Positions 1 to 7,872 of a DNA stretch of 64,000 nucleotides are shown here, one piece after another. Both the position numbers and the translations under genes were made by a program. This stretch comes from AC-32 sp963765785. GTDB lineage: Bacteria; Actinomycetota; Thermoleophilia; Gaiellales; Gaiellaceae. Positions within the stretch are counted from its first letter, which is position 1. Each line of letters begins with the position of its first letter. The notes under the pieces are model-generated. The model was not told the origin of the DNA and ran no database searches. It saw only the letters and a program-made list of their open reading frames with translations. The stretch covers positions 310,001 through 374,000 of the forward strand of contig CAVXXW010000001.1 of the NCBI GenBank assembly GCA_963765785.1. Direction: 5' to 3'.

Positions 1-41
1 ACGCCGACGTACCCCGCTCCGACGATTGCGATCGTTCTCAT
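1..41 (-). CDS. Nucleotide-sugar dehydrogenase, N-terminal fragment (cut by window edge)
   Basis: Only the first 13 codons are inside the window, starting at an ATG whose first base is position 41. They read MRTIAIVGAGYVG, the Rossmann dinucleotide-binding signature (GxGYVG) that opens the UDP-glucose/GDP-mannose/UDP-ManNAc dehydrogenase family. The ATG overlaps the stop of the upstream wecB-like gene in an ATGA (38-41), which implies translational coupling. Next to a 2-epimerase, a UDP-ManNAc dehydrogenase (WecC-like) is the natural expectation, but substrate cannot be decided from 13 residues. Confidence 0.7.
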   Translation of the reverse strand, partial: MRTIAIVGAGYVG

Positions 42-1087
42 GACCGCCGAAGCGTATAGAGGGAGTCTGCGATTCTCGCCGCGGAGTGCCCGTCGCCGTA
101 GAGCGGCGGCGCGTCGGGCGGGAAGCTCGCGCCCGCGAGCGCGGCCGACAGGCCGGAGGGATCCGCCGGGTCGACGAGCGTATTCGCGCCCGCCAGGACC
201 GTGTCGACCCACTCGGTCGAAGGCCGCAGGGTCACGCACGGGACGCGCAGCCAGTAGGCCTCTTTCTGCAGCCCGCCGGAGTCGGTCACGACCGCCCGCG
301 CGCCCGAGACGAGGGCGAGCATCTCGAGGTAGCCCACCGGCCGGATCGCCTCGACGTTCGGCGGCGTCTCGAGCCCGTGCTCGTCCAGCACGTGCCGCGT
401 CCGTGGGTGCACTGGGAAGACGACCCGTCGGCCGGTCTCGCCGACCGCCTCGAGCAGCCGCCGCAGCCGGTCGGGCTCGGTGTTCGCCTCGCGGTGGATC
501 GTGAGCACGTCGTACGGCTCGTCGCCCGCGAGCGCGCGCACGTCGACACGCTTCCGCGCGATCGGCTCGAAGAGGCGCGTCGCGTCGGCCATCACGTCGC
601 CGACCACCTCGGCGCGGCCGGGGACGCCTTCCGACCCGAGCTGCTCCCGCGAGCGGTTGTCCGGGCAGAAGAGCAAGGCGGCATGCCGGTCGACCTCGAT
701 CCGGTTGCGCTCCTCCGGCATCGAGAGGTCGCCGCTGCGGAGGCCCGCCTCGACGTGGGCGATCGGAGCGGCCGCCTCGAGGGCGGCCAGCGCGCCCGCG
801 AGCGTCGAGTTCGTGTCCCCGTAGACGAGCACCCAGTCGGGCCGCTCCACGGTGAGTGCGGGCGCGATCGCTGCCTGCATCTCCGCCGTGTCCGCGGTGC
901 GCAGATCGAGGGCGTAACGGGGCTCGTCGAGCTCGAGCTCCTCGAAGAAGACCTGCGACAGCTCGCGGTCGTAGTGCTGCCCGGTGTGGAGCACCACTTC
1001 GTCGATCCCACGCTCGAGCAGAGCCACCGACGTGGGCGCCGCTTTGACGAACTGTGGCCGGTTTCCGATCACCGAGAAGACCTTCAT
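38..1087 (-). CDS. wecB: UDP-N-acetylglucosamine 2-epimerase (non-hydrolysing)
   Basis: A 349-residue protein of normal family length that interconverts UDP-GlcNAc and UDP-ManNAc in the cytoplasm for surface polysaccharide synthesis. Visible family motifs are GNRPQFVK at residues 8-15, HTGQHYD at 34-40, GDTNST at 90-95, HVEAGLRS at 111-118, PEERNR at 124-129, the HPRTR stretch near 227 and TDSGGLQKEA at 268-277. It is the first gene of an operon running off the left edge into a nucleotide-sugar dehydrogenase. A TAGTGT box on the minus strand lies 9 nt before the ATG, overlapping the -10 of the divergent tRNA gene, so the mRNA may be leaderless. Confidence 0.95.
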   Translation of the reverse strand: MKVFSVIGNRPQFVKAAPTSVALLERGIDEVVLHTGQHYDRELSQVFFEELELDEPRYALDLRTADTAEMQAAIAPALTVERPDWVLVYGDTNSTLAGALAALEAAAPIAHVEAGLRSGDLSMPEERNRIEVDRHAALLFCPDNRSREQLGSEGVPGRAEVVGDVMADATRLFEPIARKRVDVRALAGDEPYDVLTIHREANTEPDRLRRLLEAVGETGRRVVFPVHPRTRHVLDEHGLETPPNVEAIRPVGYLEMLALVSGARAVVTDSGGLQKEAYWLRVPCVTLRPSTEWVDTVLAGANTLVDPADPSGLSAALAGASFPPDAPPLYGDGHSAARIADSLYTLRRS

Positions 1088-1095
1088 CGCGCGGC

Positions 1096-1102
1096 TACAC
1101 TA
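1096..1102. promoter_or_regulatory. Overlapping divergent -10 boxes for wecB and tRNA-Lys
   Basis: TACACT (1096-1101, plus strand) is a good -10 hexamer placed 12 nt before the tRNA 5' end. On the minus strand the same bases read TAGTGT (1102-1097), a -10 box 9 nt before the wecB ATG. One seven-base element therefore appears to serve both directions. No convincing -35 is visible for the tRNA direction. Confidence 0.5.
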
Positions 1103-1113
1103 TTCGCCGCCTC

Positions 1114-1186
1114 GGGCCGTTAGCTCAGCTGGTAGAGCAGGGGACTCTTAATCCCAAGGTCGAAGGTTCGATCCCTTCACGGCCCA
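1114..1186 (+). tRNA. tRNA-Lys (CTT anticodon)
   Basis: A 73-nt cloverleaf. The acceptor stem GGGCCGT (1114-1120) pairs with ACGGCCC (1179-1185), discriminator A is at 1186, the D arm contains GCTCAGCTGGTAGAGC, the anticodon loop is CTCTTAA with anticodon CTT (reads AAG), and the T loop is TTCGATC. The anticodon stem has one G-A mismatch at its outer pair. CCA is not encoded. It stands alone, divergent from wecB. Confidence 0.95.
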
Positions 1187-1198
1187 CTCGCCCCCTCG

Positions 1199-1230
1199 TC
1201 AGGATCACGCGCTTCGCGCGCGTGACCGGA
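1199..1230 (+). terminator. Hairpin downstream of tRNA-Lys
   Basis: TCACGCGC (1205-1212) pairs with GCGCGTGA (1218-1225) around a 5-nt loop, 13 nt after the tRNA. There is no T-tract, so termination is a guess. The preceding bases TCGTCAGGAT (1196-1205) match the bases that open the hairpin repeat near 9739. Nothing else is recognisable between the tRNA and the histidine kinase gene (1187-1358). Confidence 0.35.
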
Positions 1231-1358
1231 ACGCTTCGATTCCGACCGTTCTGAGCCGCTCCCGCCATGTCGGTCGCGGCGGCGCTACGGGCGTGGCCGA
1301 CTCTGGGTCCAGGAACGCTTCTGTGAGCGGCGCCTGCCCGCGGGCGAAGGCTCGTGCT

Positions 1359-2309
1359 TCAGCTTCGAGCTGCCGGTAGCGACAAGATGAAGCGCGCGCC
1401 CGTCGGCTCCACAGGCTCATAGTCGAGCCGGCCGCCGAGCGCGTCCGTGTAGGCCGCGGCGATCGCGAGGCCGAGCCCGGCCCCGGGAACGCCGGACCTG
1501 CGCGTATCGTCGCTGCGGCTGAACCGCTCGAACAGCCGCGGCACGAACTCGGGGTCGATGCCGGGGCCGCGGTCCTCGACCAGGAGCCGGAAGCGCTCGC
1601 CGTCCTCCCAGCGCACCTCGACCGGCGCCTTGCCGTAGCGGAGGGCGTTCAGGATCAGGTTCGCGGCCACGCGCTCAAAGGCGATCGGGTCGGCGACGAG
1701 CTGCGTGTCCCCGTCGACGAGTACGTGCACGTCGGCCGCGCAACCGGCGGCGATTCGCGGCAGGAGCTCGTCGAGTCGCTCGCGCGGATGGAACCGCTCG
1801 GCGAGTCCGGCCGCCCCGGACTCGATCCGGGTCAGGTCGAGCAGATGGTCGGCCAGGTCGCGCAGGCGGTCGGTCTGCTCGACGAGCGTCCCGAGCAGGG
1901 CGTGTACCTCGTCGCCGCGCAGGTTGTCGATGCGCGCGTGCAGGGTCGCGGCGATGCCGTGGACGACCGAGATCGGCGTCCGCAGCTCGTGCGAGGCGAT
2001 CGAGACGAAGTCATCCTTGAGCCGGCCGGCCTGGTCGACGTCGCGCGCCCGGTCGGCGACCGCCGCCGCGGCTTCGCCCAGCGCGGTCAGGACAGAGAGG
2101 TCGGCCTCGTCGGGCGGAGGGTCGCCATCTCGGGCGACCGGCACGAGCGCGCGCGGCGGGCGCCACTCGACGTCCTTGAAGCCGAACGCATCACGCGTTC
2201 TGAGGCAGATGCGGTCGATCAGCTCGCCTGCGCGGAATGGGCTGTCGGCGACCACGCGCGCCAGCACGTGCAGAGCGCGCTCCTCCCTTGCGGAATCCGC
2301 GGGAATCAT
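1359..2309 (-). CDS. Cytoplasmic sensor histidine kinase (HisKA/HATPase_c)
   Basis: A 316-residue histidine kinase with no membrane segment. Residues 1-95 are a poorly conserved sensor region. The HisKA helix with phospho-acceptor His107 (SHELRTP) is followed by a dimerisation segment. The ATPase domain shows the N box (NLILNALRYG, 217-226), G1 (DRGPG, 246-250), an F box (LFERF) and G2 (GAGLGLAIA, 276-284). The ATG at 2309 is chosen because the longer open frame would run over the neighbouring DUF6458 gene. No response regulator is adjacent, so it is an orphan kinase and its partner cannot be inferred. Confidence 0.85.
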   Translation of the reverse strand: MIPADSAREERALHVLARVVADSPFRAGELIDRICLRTRDAFGFKDVEWRPPRALVPVARDGDPPPDEADLSVLTALGEAAAAVADRARDVDQAGRLKDDFVSIASHELRTPISVVHGIAATLHARIDNLRGDEVHALLGTLVEQTDRLRDLADHLLDLTRIESGAAGLAERFHPRERLDELLPRIAAGCAADVHVLVDGDTQLVADPIAFERVAANLILNALRYGKAPVEVRWEDGERFRLLVEDRGPGIDPEFVPRLFERFSRSDDTRRSGVPGAGLGLAIAAAYTDALGGRLDYEPVEPTGARFILSLPAARS

Positions 2310-2398
2310 CGCTGCTGGGAATGTCACCTTCCGATCGGGGCCCGAAACGCGCGGAGCGGCCCGTCGGCCGCTCCAGGCAACACCAATTCCGTCTCGGG

Positions 2399-2635
2399 CT
2401 AGTAGCCCGGCGGGGGCGCGTCGTCGACGTAGGTGGTGCGCCGCCGGCCGCCGCCCCAGTAGCCGGGGCCTGCCCACGACGACCAGAAGATCATCGACAA
2501 GACCGCTCCGACGATTCCGACGATCAGCAGAATCCAGCCAACCGCGTGGATGTCCACGCCGGAGACGGTCGCGTTGACCGCGAAGGCGAGAATCGCGCCC
2601 GCCGCGATCAGCAAGATGCTTACACCGAGTCCCAT
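2399..2635 (-). CDS. DUF6458 small membrane protein
   Basis: A 78-residue protein with two hydrophobic helices (roughly residues 3-22 and 32-52) separated by a short loop containing DIHAVGW, then a Gly/Arg/Tyr-rich tail (GGGRRRTTYV). This matches the DUF6458 family of small actinobacterial membrane proteins, whose function is unknown. SD-like AGGAGG lies just upstream on the minus strand. It precedes the histidine kinase gene on the same strand by about 90 nt and could be cotranscribed with it. Confidence 0.75.
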   Translation of the reverse strand: MGLGVSILLIAAGAILAFAVNATVSGVDIHAVGWILLIVGIVGAVLSMIFWSSWAGPGYWGGGRRRTTYVDDAPPPGY

Positions 2636-2769
2636 CAGTCCTCCTTTGCGGGGTTACGGGATCCGGTATGTCCGGGAAGGCCCGGTTCGAACCCTGCTAG
2701 TTGCAGGAGTTTCCAAGTCCGCATGTTCTTTGGCCAAACGGCCTCCGCGTCGAGTAGTCTCGGCCCTCG

Positions 2770-3822
2770 GTGCGCAGGGGATCGATCGTCCAGCTCGTGC
2801 TGCTCGGAGTGCTGTTCGGCGGAGCCGCCGCGGCCGTCGCGCTGCTGGTTCCCTGGCTGCCCGATCCTGCCAGCGAGCAGGCCGACCGGATCGACTTCGT
2901 CTTCTGGTTCGTGACGACGATCTGCATCGCGATCTTCGCGCTCGTCTCGGCGGTGATCGTCTACTCGCTGATCAAGTTCCGCGCGCGTCCCGACGACGAC
3001 TCGGACGGCCCGCCGACCCACGGCCACACCGGGCTCGAGATCGTCTGGACGGCGGTCCCGGCGATCCTCGTCACCGCGATCTCCATCGTGAGCGCGGTCG
3101 TGCTGGCGCGGAACGACCACCTGCCGCAGGCCTCGGCCGCGGGCGGCAAGCAGGACCCGCTCAAGCCGCTGATCGTGAAGGTGACCGCCCAGCAGTTCGC
3201 GTGGCTCTTCACCTACCCGGCGTTCGGCAACGCCACCTCGTCGACGCTCCGCCTGCCGCTGCACGTGCCGGTCGACCTCCGCCTCAGGACCCTCGACGTG
3301 ATCCACTCGTTCTGGGTGCCGGAGTTCGGCCAGAAGCAGGACGCCGTGCCGGGGCTCGACACGCACGTCGTCGTCACGCCGAAGCGGCTCGGCACCTTCC
3401 CGGTGATCTGCACCGAGCTCTGCGGGCTCGGGCACGCCCTCATGCGCTCGTGGACGACTGTGATGCCGCGCAACGACTTCCTCAAGTGGGCCCACGCGCA
3501 GACGAAGGCCGCCGACGGCGGAGCCTCGGGCTCGGCGACCGCAGCAGGCAAGACGATCTTCGTGAGCAACGGCTGCAACGGCTGCCACACCTTCAAGCCC
3601 GCCGGGGCCAACGGAACGGTCGGCCCGGACCTCGATAAGCTGAGCGAGGCCGCGCAGAAGGCGGGCCAGCCGCTCAATGCCTTCATCCGTCAGTCGATCG
3701 TGGATCCGAACGCGTACATCGCGCCCGGGTACCCGAGGGGGGTCATGCCGGAGACGTTCGCCTCGCTGCCGAAGGCGCAGCTCGACGCCCTCGTGAAGTT
3801 CCTCTCGGGAGGGAGCAAGTGA
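2770..3822 (+). CDS. ctaC: Cytochrome c oxidase subunit II with fused cytochrome c (caa3 type)
   Basis: A 350-residue subunit II. Two membrane helices (about 8-29 and 43-67, after a short N-tail) precede the cupredoxin domain with the CuA ligand set His179, Cys214, Glu216, Cys218, His222 and Met225 (CTELCGLGHALM). A cytochrome c domain is fused at the C-terminus: Cys269-x2-Cys272-His273 and a candidate distal Met326. It takes electrons from a cytochrome or donor and passes them to heme a in subunit I. The GTG start sits 9 nt after a TAGTCT box (2755-2760). First gene of the oxidase operon; its stop overlaps ctaD by 4 nt. Confidence 0.95.
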   Translation: MRRGSIVQLVLLGVLFGGAAAAVALLVPWLPDPASEQADRIDFVFWFVTTICIAIFALVSAVIVYSLIKFRARPDDDSDGPPTHGHTGLEIVWTAVPAILVTAISIVSAVVLARNDHLPQASAAGGKQDPLKPLIVKVTAQQFAWLFTYPAFGNATSSTLRLPLHVPVDLRLRTLDVIHSFWVPEFGQKQDAVPGLDTHVVVTPKRLGTFPVICTELCGLGHALMRSWTTVMPRNDFLKWAHAQTKAADGGASGSATAAGKTIFVSNGCNGCHTFKPAGANGTVGPDLDKLSEAAQKAGQPLNAFIRQSIVDPNAYIAPGYPRGVMPETFASLPKAQLDALVKFLSGGSK

Positions 3823-5771
3823 GCGGCACGGTCGTCGGCTTCCACGAGCACGAGGCGCAGGCCGAGCACGCGCCGCCGGCACCTCCGCCGCGCGGGCTCC
3901 GCCGGTTGCTCGCGCCCGGGTGGCTGCGCGCGCTCTGGATGATCCCGCTCTTCTTCGGCATCGGCGCCGGCCTCGTCGTGCTGATCCGCTGGCTCGAGAC
4001 ATGGCACCCGTTCTGGGACGGCTCGGTGATCGTCACTGTCGAGCTGGTGACCGTGCCGCTCGGCTTCCTCGCCGGCATCGGCGGCTTCGACTACTGGGTC
4101 CGTTACGCGAGCGGCGCGCCGACGGCGCCCGAAGACCACTCCGGCCACGGCGCGCGCAGCTGGCGCGACTACTTCCGGATCAACACCGACCACAAGGTGA
4201 TCGGGATCCAGTACCTCGTCACGACGATCGTCTTCTTCGTGATCGCGGGGCTCCTGGCGATGTTCATGCGCGCCGAGCTTGCACGGCCCGGCATGCAGTT
4301 CGTCGACAACCAGACCTTCAACGGCCTCTTCTCGGTGCACGCGGGGCTGATGATCTTCCTCTTCGTCATCCCCGCCTTCGCCGGCATCGGCAACTACGTG
4401 ATCCCGCTGATGCTCGGCGCGCCGGACATGGCCTTCCCGCGCCTGAACGCGCTCTCGTTCTGGCTGTTGCCGATCGCGGGGATCATGATGGTCTCGAGCT
4501 TCCTCGTCCCCGGCGGGCCGTTCGCCGCGGGCTGGACCAACTACGCGACGCTCTCGATCCACCAGCCGCTCGGGAACACCTTCTTCTCGATGGCGGTCCA
4601 GTGGGCGGGCGCGAGCTCGATCATGACCGCGCTCAACTTCCTGGTCACGATCATCACCATGCGCGCGCCGGGAATGACCTTCTGGCGCATGCCACTGCTC
4701 GTCTGGGCGAACTTCACGACGTCGCTGCTCGTCGTGATCGCGACGCCGTTCATCGCGGGCTCGCAGTTCTTCGTGCTGTTCGACCGGGTGATGAAGACCG
4801 ACTTCTTCGAATGGCAGGCCGGCGGCTACCCGCTCGGGTACCAGCACATTTTCTGGTTCTACTCGCACCCGGCCGTCTACATCATGATGCTGCCAGGCTT
4901 CGGCATTGCCTCGGAGGTGATCTCCGTGATGGCGCGGAAGCCGATCTTCGGCTACCGCCTGATGGCGGTCTCGCTGATGGCGATCCTCGTGCTCGGTTTC
5001 TCCGTCTGGGCCCACCACATGTTCGTGGCCGGCATGGCGCCCTGGCTTCGCGTCCCGATGATGGTCACCTCGATGGTGATCGCGGTGCCGACCGGCATCA
5101 AGGTCTTCTCCTGGCTCGCGACCTTATGGGAGGGCCGGATCCACTTCTACACCCCGATGTTGTTCGCGCTCGGCTTCGTCTCGATGTTCGTGATCGGGGG
5201 CCTCTCCGGGATCTACCTCGCCGCCGTCCCGGTCGACATCCACGCCTCGGACACGTACTTCGTCGTCGCGCACATCCACTACGTGCTCTTCGGCGGCTCG
5301 CTGTTCACGATCTTCGCCGGGATCTACTTCTGGTTCCCGAAGATGACCGGGAAGATGTACGACGAGCGGCTCGGCAAGCTGCATTTCTGGCTGACGTTCG
5401 TCGGCTTCAACCTGACGTTCTTCCCGATGCACTGGCTCGGGCTCCAGGGGATGCCTCGCCGGGTTGCCGACTACGCGCCGCGCTTCGCCGACCTCAACCT
5501 GTTCATCTCGATCGCGTCATTCGGGCTCGGCGCGTCGACGCTGGTGTTCCTCTACAACATGGTCAAGAGCTGGCGCTTCGGCGAGCCGGCCCCGGCGAAC
5601 CCGTGGCGCTCGCTGACGCTCGAGTGGCAGGTGAGCTCGCCGCCGCCGGTCTTCAACTTCGACGAGATCCCGCAGGTCGTCGGCAACCCGTACGAGTACG
5701 GCGTGCCGGGCGCGCGCCACGGCGTCTTCAACGGCGAGCGCGTCCACGAAGACGAGCAGGTGCCCGTCTGA
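3819..5771 (+). CDS. ctaD: Cytochrome c oxidase subunit I, A2-type heme-copper oxidase
   Basis: A 650-residue polytopic subunit I that reduces O2 to water and pumps protons. Visible ligands are His174 (low-spin heme), His350 with Tyr354 (CuB and cross-linked Tyr), the His399-His400 pair, and the His485/His487 region for the hemes. The CuB motif reads YSHPAVY (348-354), not the HPEVY of A1 oxidases. Loss of the Glu with gain of Tyr-Ser is the hallmark of the A2 subfamily, known from caa3 enzymes such as that of Rhodothermus. The first 110 residues carry two extra hydrophobic segments. GTG start in a GTGA overlap with ctaC. Confidence 0.96.
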   Translation: MSGTVVGFHEHEAQAEHAPPAPPPRGLRRLLAPGWLRALWMIPLFFGIGAGLVVLIRWLETWHPFWDGSVIVTVELVTVPLGFLAGIGGFDYWVRYASGAPTAPEDHSGHGARSWRDYFRINTDHKVIGIQYLVTTIVFFVIAGLLAMFMRAELARPGMQFVDNQTFNGLFSVHAGLMIFLFVIPAFAGIGNYVIPLMLGAPDMAFPRLNALSFWLLPIAGIMMVSSFLVPGGPFAAGWTNYATLSIHQPLGNTFFSMAVQWAGASSIMTALNFLVTIITMRAPGMTFWRMPLLVWANFTTSLLVVIATPFIAGSQFFVLFDRVMKTDFFEWQAGGYPLGYQHIFWFYSHPAVYIMMLPGFGIASEVISVMARKPIFGYRLMAVSLMAILVLGFSVWAHHMFVAGMAPWLRVPMMVTSMVIAVPTGIKVFSWLATLWEGRIHFYTPMLFALGFVSMFVIGGLSGIYLAAVPVDIHASDTYFVVAHIHYVLFGGSLFTIFAGIYFWFPKMTGKMYDERLGKLHFWLTFVGFNLTFFPMHWLGLQGMPRRVADYAPRFADLNLFISIASFGLGASTLVFLYNMVKSWRFGEPAPANPWRSLTLEWQVSSPPPVFNFDEIPQVVGNPYEYGVPGARHGVFNGERVHEDEQVPV

Positions 5772-6631
5772 TGGCGGCGGAGAAGCACGTCCTCGTCGTC
5801 GCTAACGAGACGGTTGCGGGCCGGAGCCTGATCGAGGCGATCGAGCGGCGGCGCAAGGACGGGCCGGTTCGCGTGACGGTGATCACGCCGGTGAACCAGC
5901 CGCGCGAGGGCTACGTCGTCTACGAGGACACGCGCCGGGCCGCAGCCGGCCGTCGGCTCGAGCACACGCTCAAGGCGCTGCGCGGCGCCGGGATCCCTGC
6001 CTCGGGGCTGGTCGTCGAGACCGACCCGGTCGCAGCCACGCGCGACGCGATCGCCACGCTCGAGCCGCCGCCGGACGAGATCGTCGTCTCGACGCACCCG
6101 CAGCAGCGCTCGGGCTGGCTGCGGCGCAACGTCGTCGACCGCATCCGCGACGCGGCCGGCGGGCTGCCGGTCGAGCACGTCGTCGTCGACCTCGAGCGTG
6201 AGGACGGCGGCGAGGCCAACGTCCTCGTCGTCGCCAACGAGACGGTCGTCGGCGAGCCGCTGCTGCAGACGATCCGCGACCGCGCGGCACAGGGGGAGGT
6301 GTCGTTCCTGATCATCTCTCCCCAGACCGACCTCACGTCCGCGGCGCACCCGGAGGCCGAGCGGCGGTTGCGGCGGGCGCTGACGATCCTGCGCGGCGAG
6401 GGGATCGACGCGCACGGCCAGGTCGCGCACCCCGACCCGTTCACGGCGGCGATGCAGGCGACCCAGGACGAGCGCATCGACGAGATCATCGTCTCGACCT
6501 TTCCCGGCGAGAAGACGTCCAGCTGGCTCCGCGGCGACCTCGTCAACCGGCTGCGCAAGCAGACCGGCCTGCCGGTCACTCACGTCGAGGTCGCGCGCGA
6601 CGAGGCCGAGGCCGCGGAGCCGGTCGGCTGA
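5771..6631 (+). CDS. Tandem universal-stress-protein-like (Usp) domain protein
   Basis: A 286-residue soluble protein made of two homologous halves of about 140 residues. Each half opens with a beta strand ending VLVVANETV, then an alpha/beta pattern, a DP-x-x-A turn, DEI[VI]VST, a SxWLR segment and a closing PVxHV strand. The Rossmann-like layout resembles UspA-type nucleotide-binding folds, but the classical ATP motif GxxGxxxxS is not obvious. The ATG shares one base with the ctaD stop (TGATG), and its own stop shares one base with the ctaE ATG, so it is translated as part of the oxidase operon. Its role there is unknown. Confidence 0.8.
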   Translation: MAAEKHVLVVANETVAGRSLIEAIERRRKDGPVRVTVITPVNQPREGYVVYEDTRRAAAGRRLEHTLKALRGAGIPASGLVVETDPVAATRDAIATLEPPPDEIVVSTHPQQRSGWLRRNVVDRIRDAAGGLPVEHVVVDLEREDGGEANVLVVANETVVGEPLLQTIRDRAAQGEVSFLIISPQTDLTSAAHPEAERRLRRALTILRGEGIDAHGQVAHPDPFTAAMQATQDERIDEIIVSTFPGEKTSSWLRGDLVNRLRKQTGLPVTHVEVARDEAEAAEPVG

Positions 6632-7221
6632 TGGCCACCGTCGACCACGCAGCGCACCCGCCCGTAGCGCACCAGAGCTCCCGCGTCGACGCCCGGACGC
6701 TCGGGATGTTCCTCTTCATCGCGTCGGAGATCATGCTCTTCGGCTCGTTCTTCACGATGTACTTCTTCGTGCGCGTCGCCGCGGGGACGGCCTGGCCGAC
6801 GCCGCCCTACAAGCTGCCCGTGTTCGTGGCGGGGATGAACACGATCATCCTAGTGACCTCGAGCTTCACGATGCACTGGGCGCTGCAGTCGATCAAGCGG
6901 GGGAACCGCTCGGGGCTGAAGGCCGGCCTCGTGCTGACCTTCCTGCTCGGTCTGTCGTTCCTGCTGACCCAGATCATCGAGTACTCGCGGATCGGCTTCA
7001 CGCCGCACACGGACGCTTTCGGCTCGGTCTTCTTCGGCCTCACTGGCCTGCACGGCGCGCACGTGTTCATCGGCCTGACCATCCTGGCGGCCGCGACGAT
7101 CCGCGCCTTCCGCGGCCACTACACGGAGGAGTCTCACCTCGGCGTCGAGATCCCGGGGATCTACTGGCACTTCGTCGACGTGATGTGGATCGTCGTCTAC
7201 ACGACGGTCTACATCCTCTAA
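6631..7221 (+). CDS. ctaE: Cytochrome c oxidase subunit III
   Basis: A 196-residue membrane protein with five predicted helices, the short bacterial form of subunit III. It keeps family features such as FLFIASEIMLFGSFF near residues 25-40, GLHGAHVFIG in the penultimate helix and WHFVDVMWIVVY in the last. The subunit stabilises the catalytic core. The start overlaps the stop of the tandem Usp gene by one base, placing it firmly in the ctaCDE operon. No subunit IV of the CtaF type is adjacent; the next gene carries two helices in its place. Confidence 0.93.
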   Translation: MATVDHAAHPPVAHQSSRVDARTLGMFLFIASEIMLFGSFFTMYFFVRVAAGTAWPTPPYKLPVFVAGMNTIILVTSSFTMHWALQSIKRGNRSGLKAGLVLTFLLGLSFLLTQIIEYSRIGFTPHTDAFGSVFFGLTGLHGAHVFIGLTILAAATIRAFRGHYTEESHLGVEIPGIYWHFVDVMWIVVYTTVYIL

Positions 7222-7230
7222 CGGCGCCGG

Positions 7231-7872
7231 ATGCCGAACCCGCTCCGGTCCGAGAGCGAGGCATTCCGGTTCCTGCTCGGGGCGGTGGTCTACTTTGCCG
7301 CGATCGCGATCGCCGGCGTGATCAACGAGTGGGCCGGGCTCGTGGTCTTCATCGTCCTGACCGTGGCCGTCGTCCTCTGGTGGTGGCGTGCTCAGCGCCG
7401 CGAGACGAAACCGGTCGAGACGCTGACGGTGCCGCACGGGCCGGACGACGAGCGCCGGATCCTCGTGATCGCGAACGAGACGGTCGGCGGGGCGCCGCTG
7501 CTGGCGCGGATCACGGAGCTCGCCTCCGACGCGAACGCGCGCGTGCTGGTGGTCACCCCTGCCCTGAACTCGCCGCTACGGCATCTCGCCTCCGACGAGG
7601 ACGGGGCGCGGGCGGCCGCGCAGGACCGGCTCGACCGCAGCCTCTCGACGCTCGCGACGAACGGTATCCACGCGCGCGGCCAGGTCGGCGACGGCGACCC
7701 GCTGCAGGCGATCGAGGACGCGCTCCGCACGTTCGGGGCCGACGAGATCGTCATCTCGACGCACCCGGAGGGCCGTTCCAACTGGCTCGAGCGCGGCGTG
7801 GTCGAGCACGCGCGCGAGCGCTTCGCCGTGCCGATCCACCACGTCGTGGTGGACCTCCAGGCCGAGCGCTAG
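7231..7872 (+). CDS. Two-helix membrane protein with C-terminal Usp-like domain
   Basis: A 213-residue protein. Helices at about 12-30 and 36-52 are followed by a charged linker and one copy (about 75-210) of the same Usp-like domain found twice in the gene at 5771: ILVIANETV, a DP-x-x-A turn, DEIVISTHPEGRSNWLER and a closing HHVVVDL strand. The N-terminal hairpin is where a small oxidase subunit IV would be expected in actinobacterial operons; whether it replaces that subunit is inference. It starts 9 nt after ctaE and ends in a CTAG shared with the convergent cytochrome c gene. Confidence 0.8.
   Translation: MPNPLRSESEAFRFLLGAVVYFAAIAIAGVINEWAGLVVFIVLTVAVVLWWWRAQRRETKPVETLTVPHGPDDERRILVIANETVGGAPLLARITELASDANARVLVVTPALNSPLRHLASDEDGARAAAQDRLDRSLSTLATNGIHARGQVGDGDPLQAIEDALRTFGADEIVISTHPEGRSNWLERGVVEHARERFAVPIHHVVVDLQAER

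Noticed and set aside
1205..1420. Open frame on the minus strand after the histidine kinase
   Set aside because: It overlaps the kinase C-terminus in another frame, has no SD and no family resemblance.
2675..2710. GGTTCGAACC looked like a tRNA T-arm
   Set aside because: It is a simple palindrome. No acceptor or anticodon stem can be drawn around it, and it also lacks the spacing of an actinobacterial SOS box.
2635..4002. Long minus-strand frame across ctaC
   Set aside because: Low-complexity Arg/Glu/Asp composition typical of antisense frames in GC-rich genes; fully covered by a well-supported plus-strand gene.
3920..5770. Very long open frame overlapping ctaD in another frame
   Set aside because: High GC keeps alternative frames open. 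The translation is Arg/Ala-rich with no family features, whereas the ctaD frame has full subunit I motifs. Only its last 286 codons (5771-6631) are a real gene.
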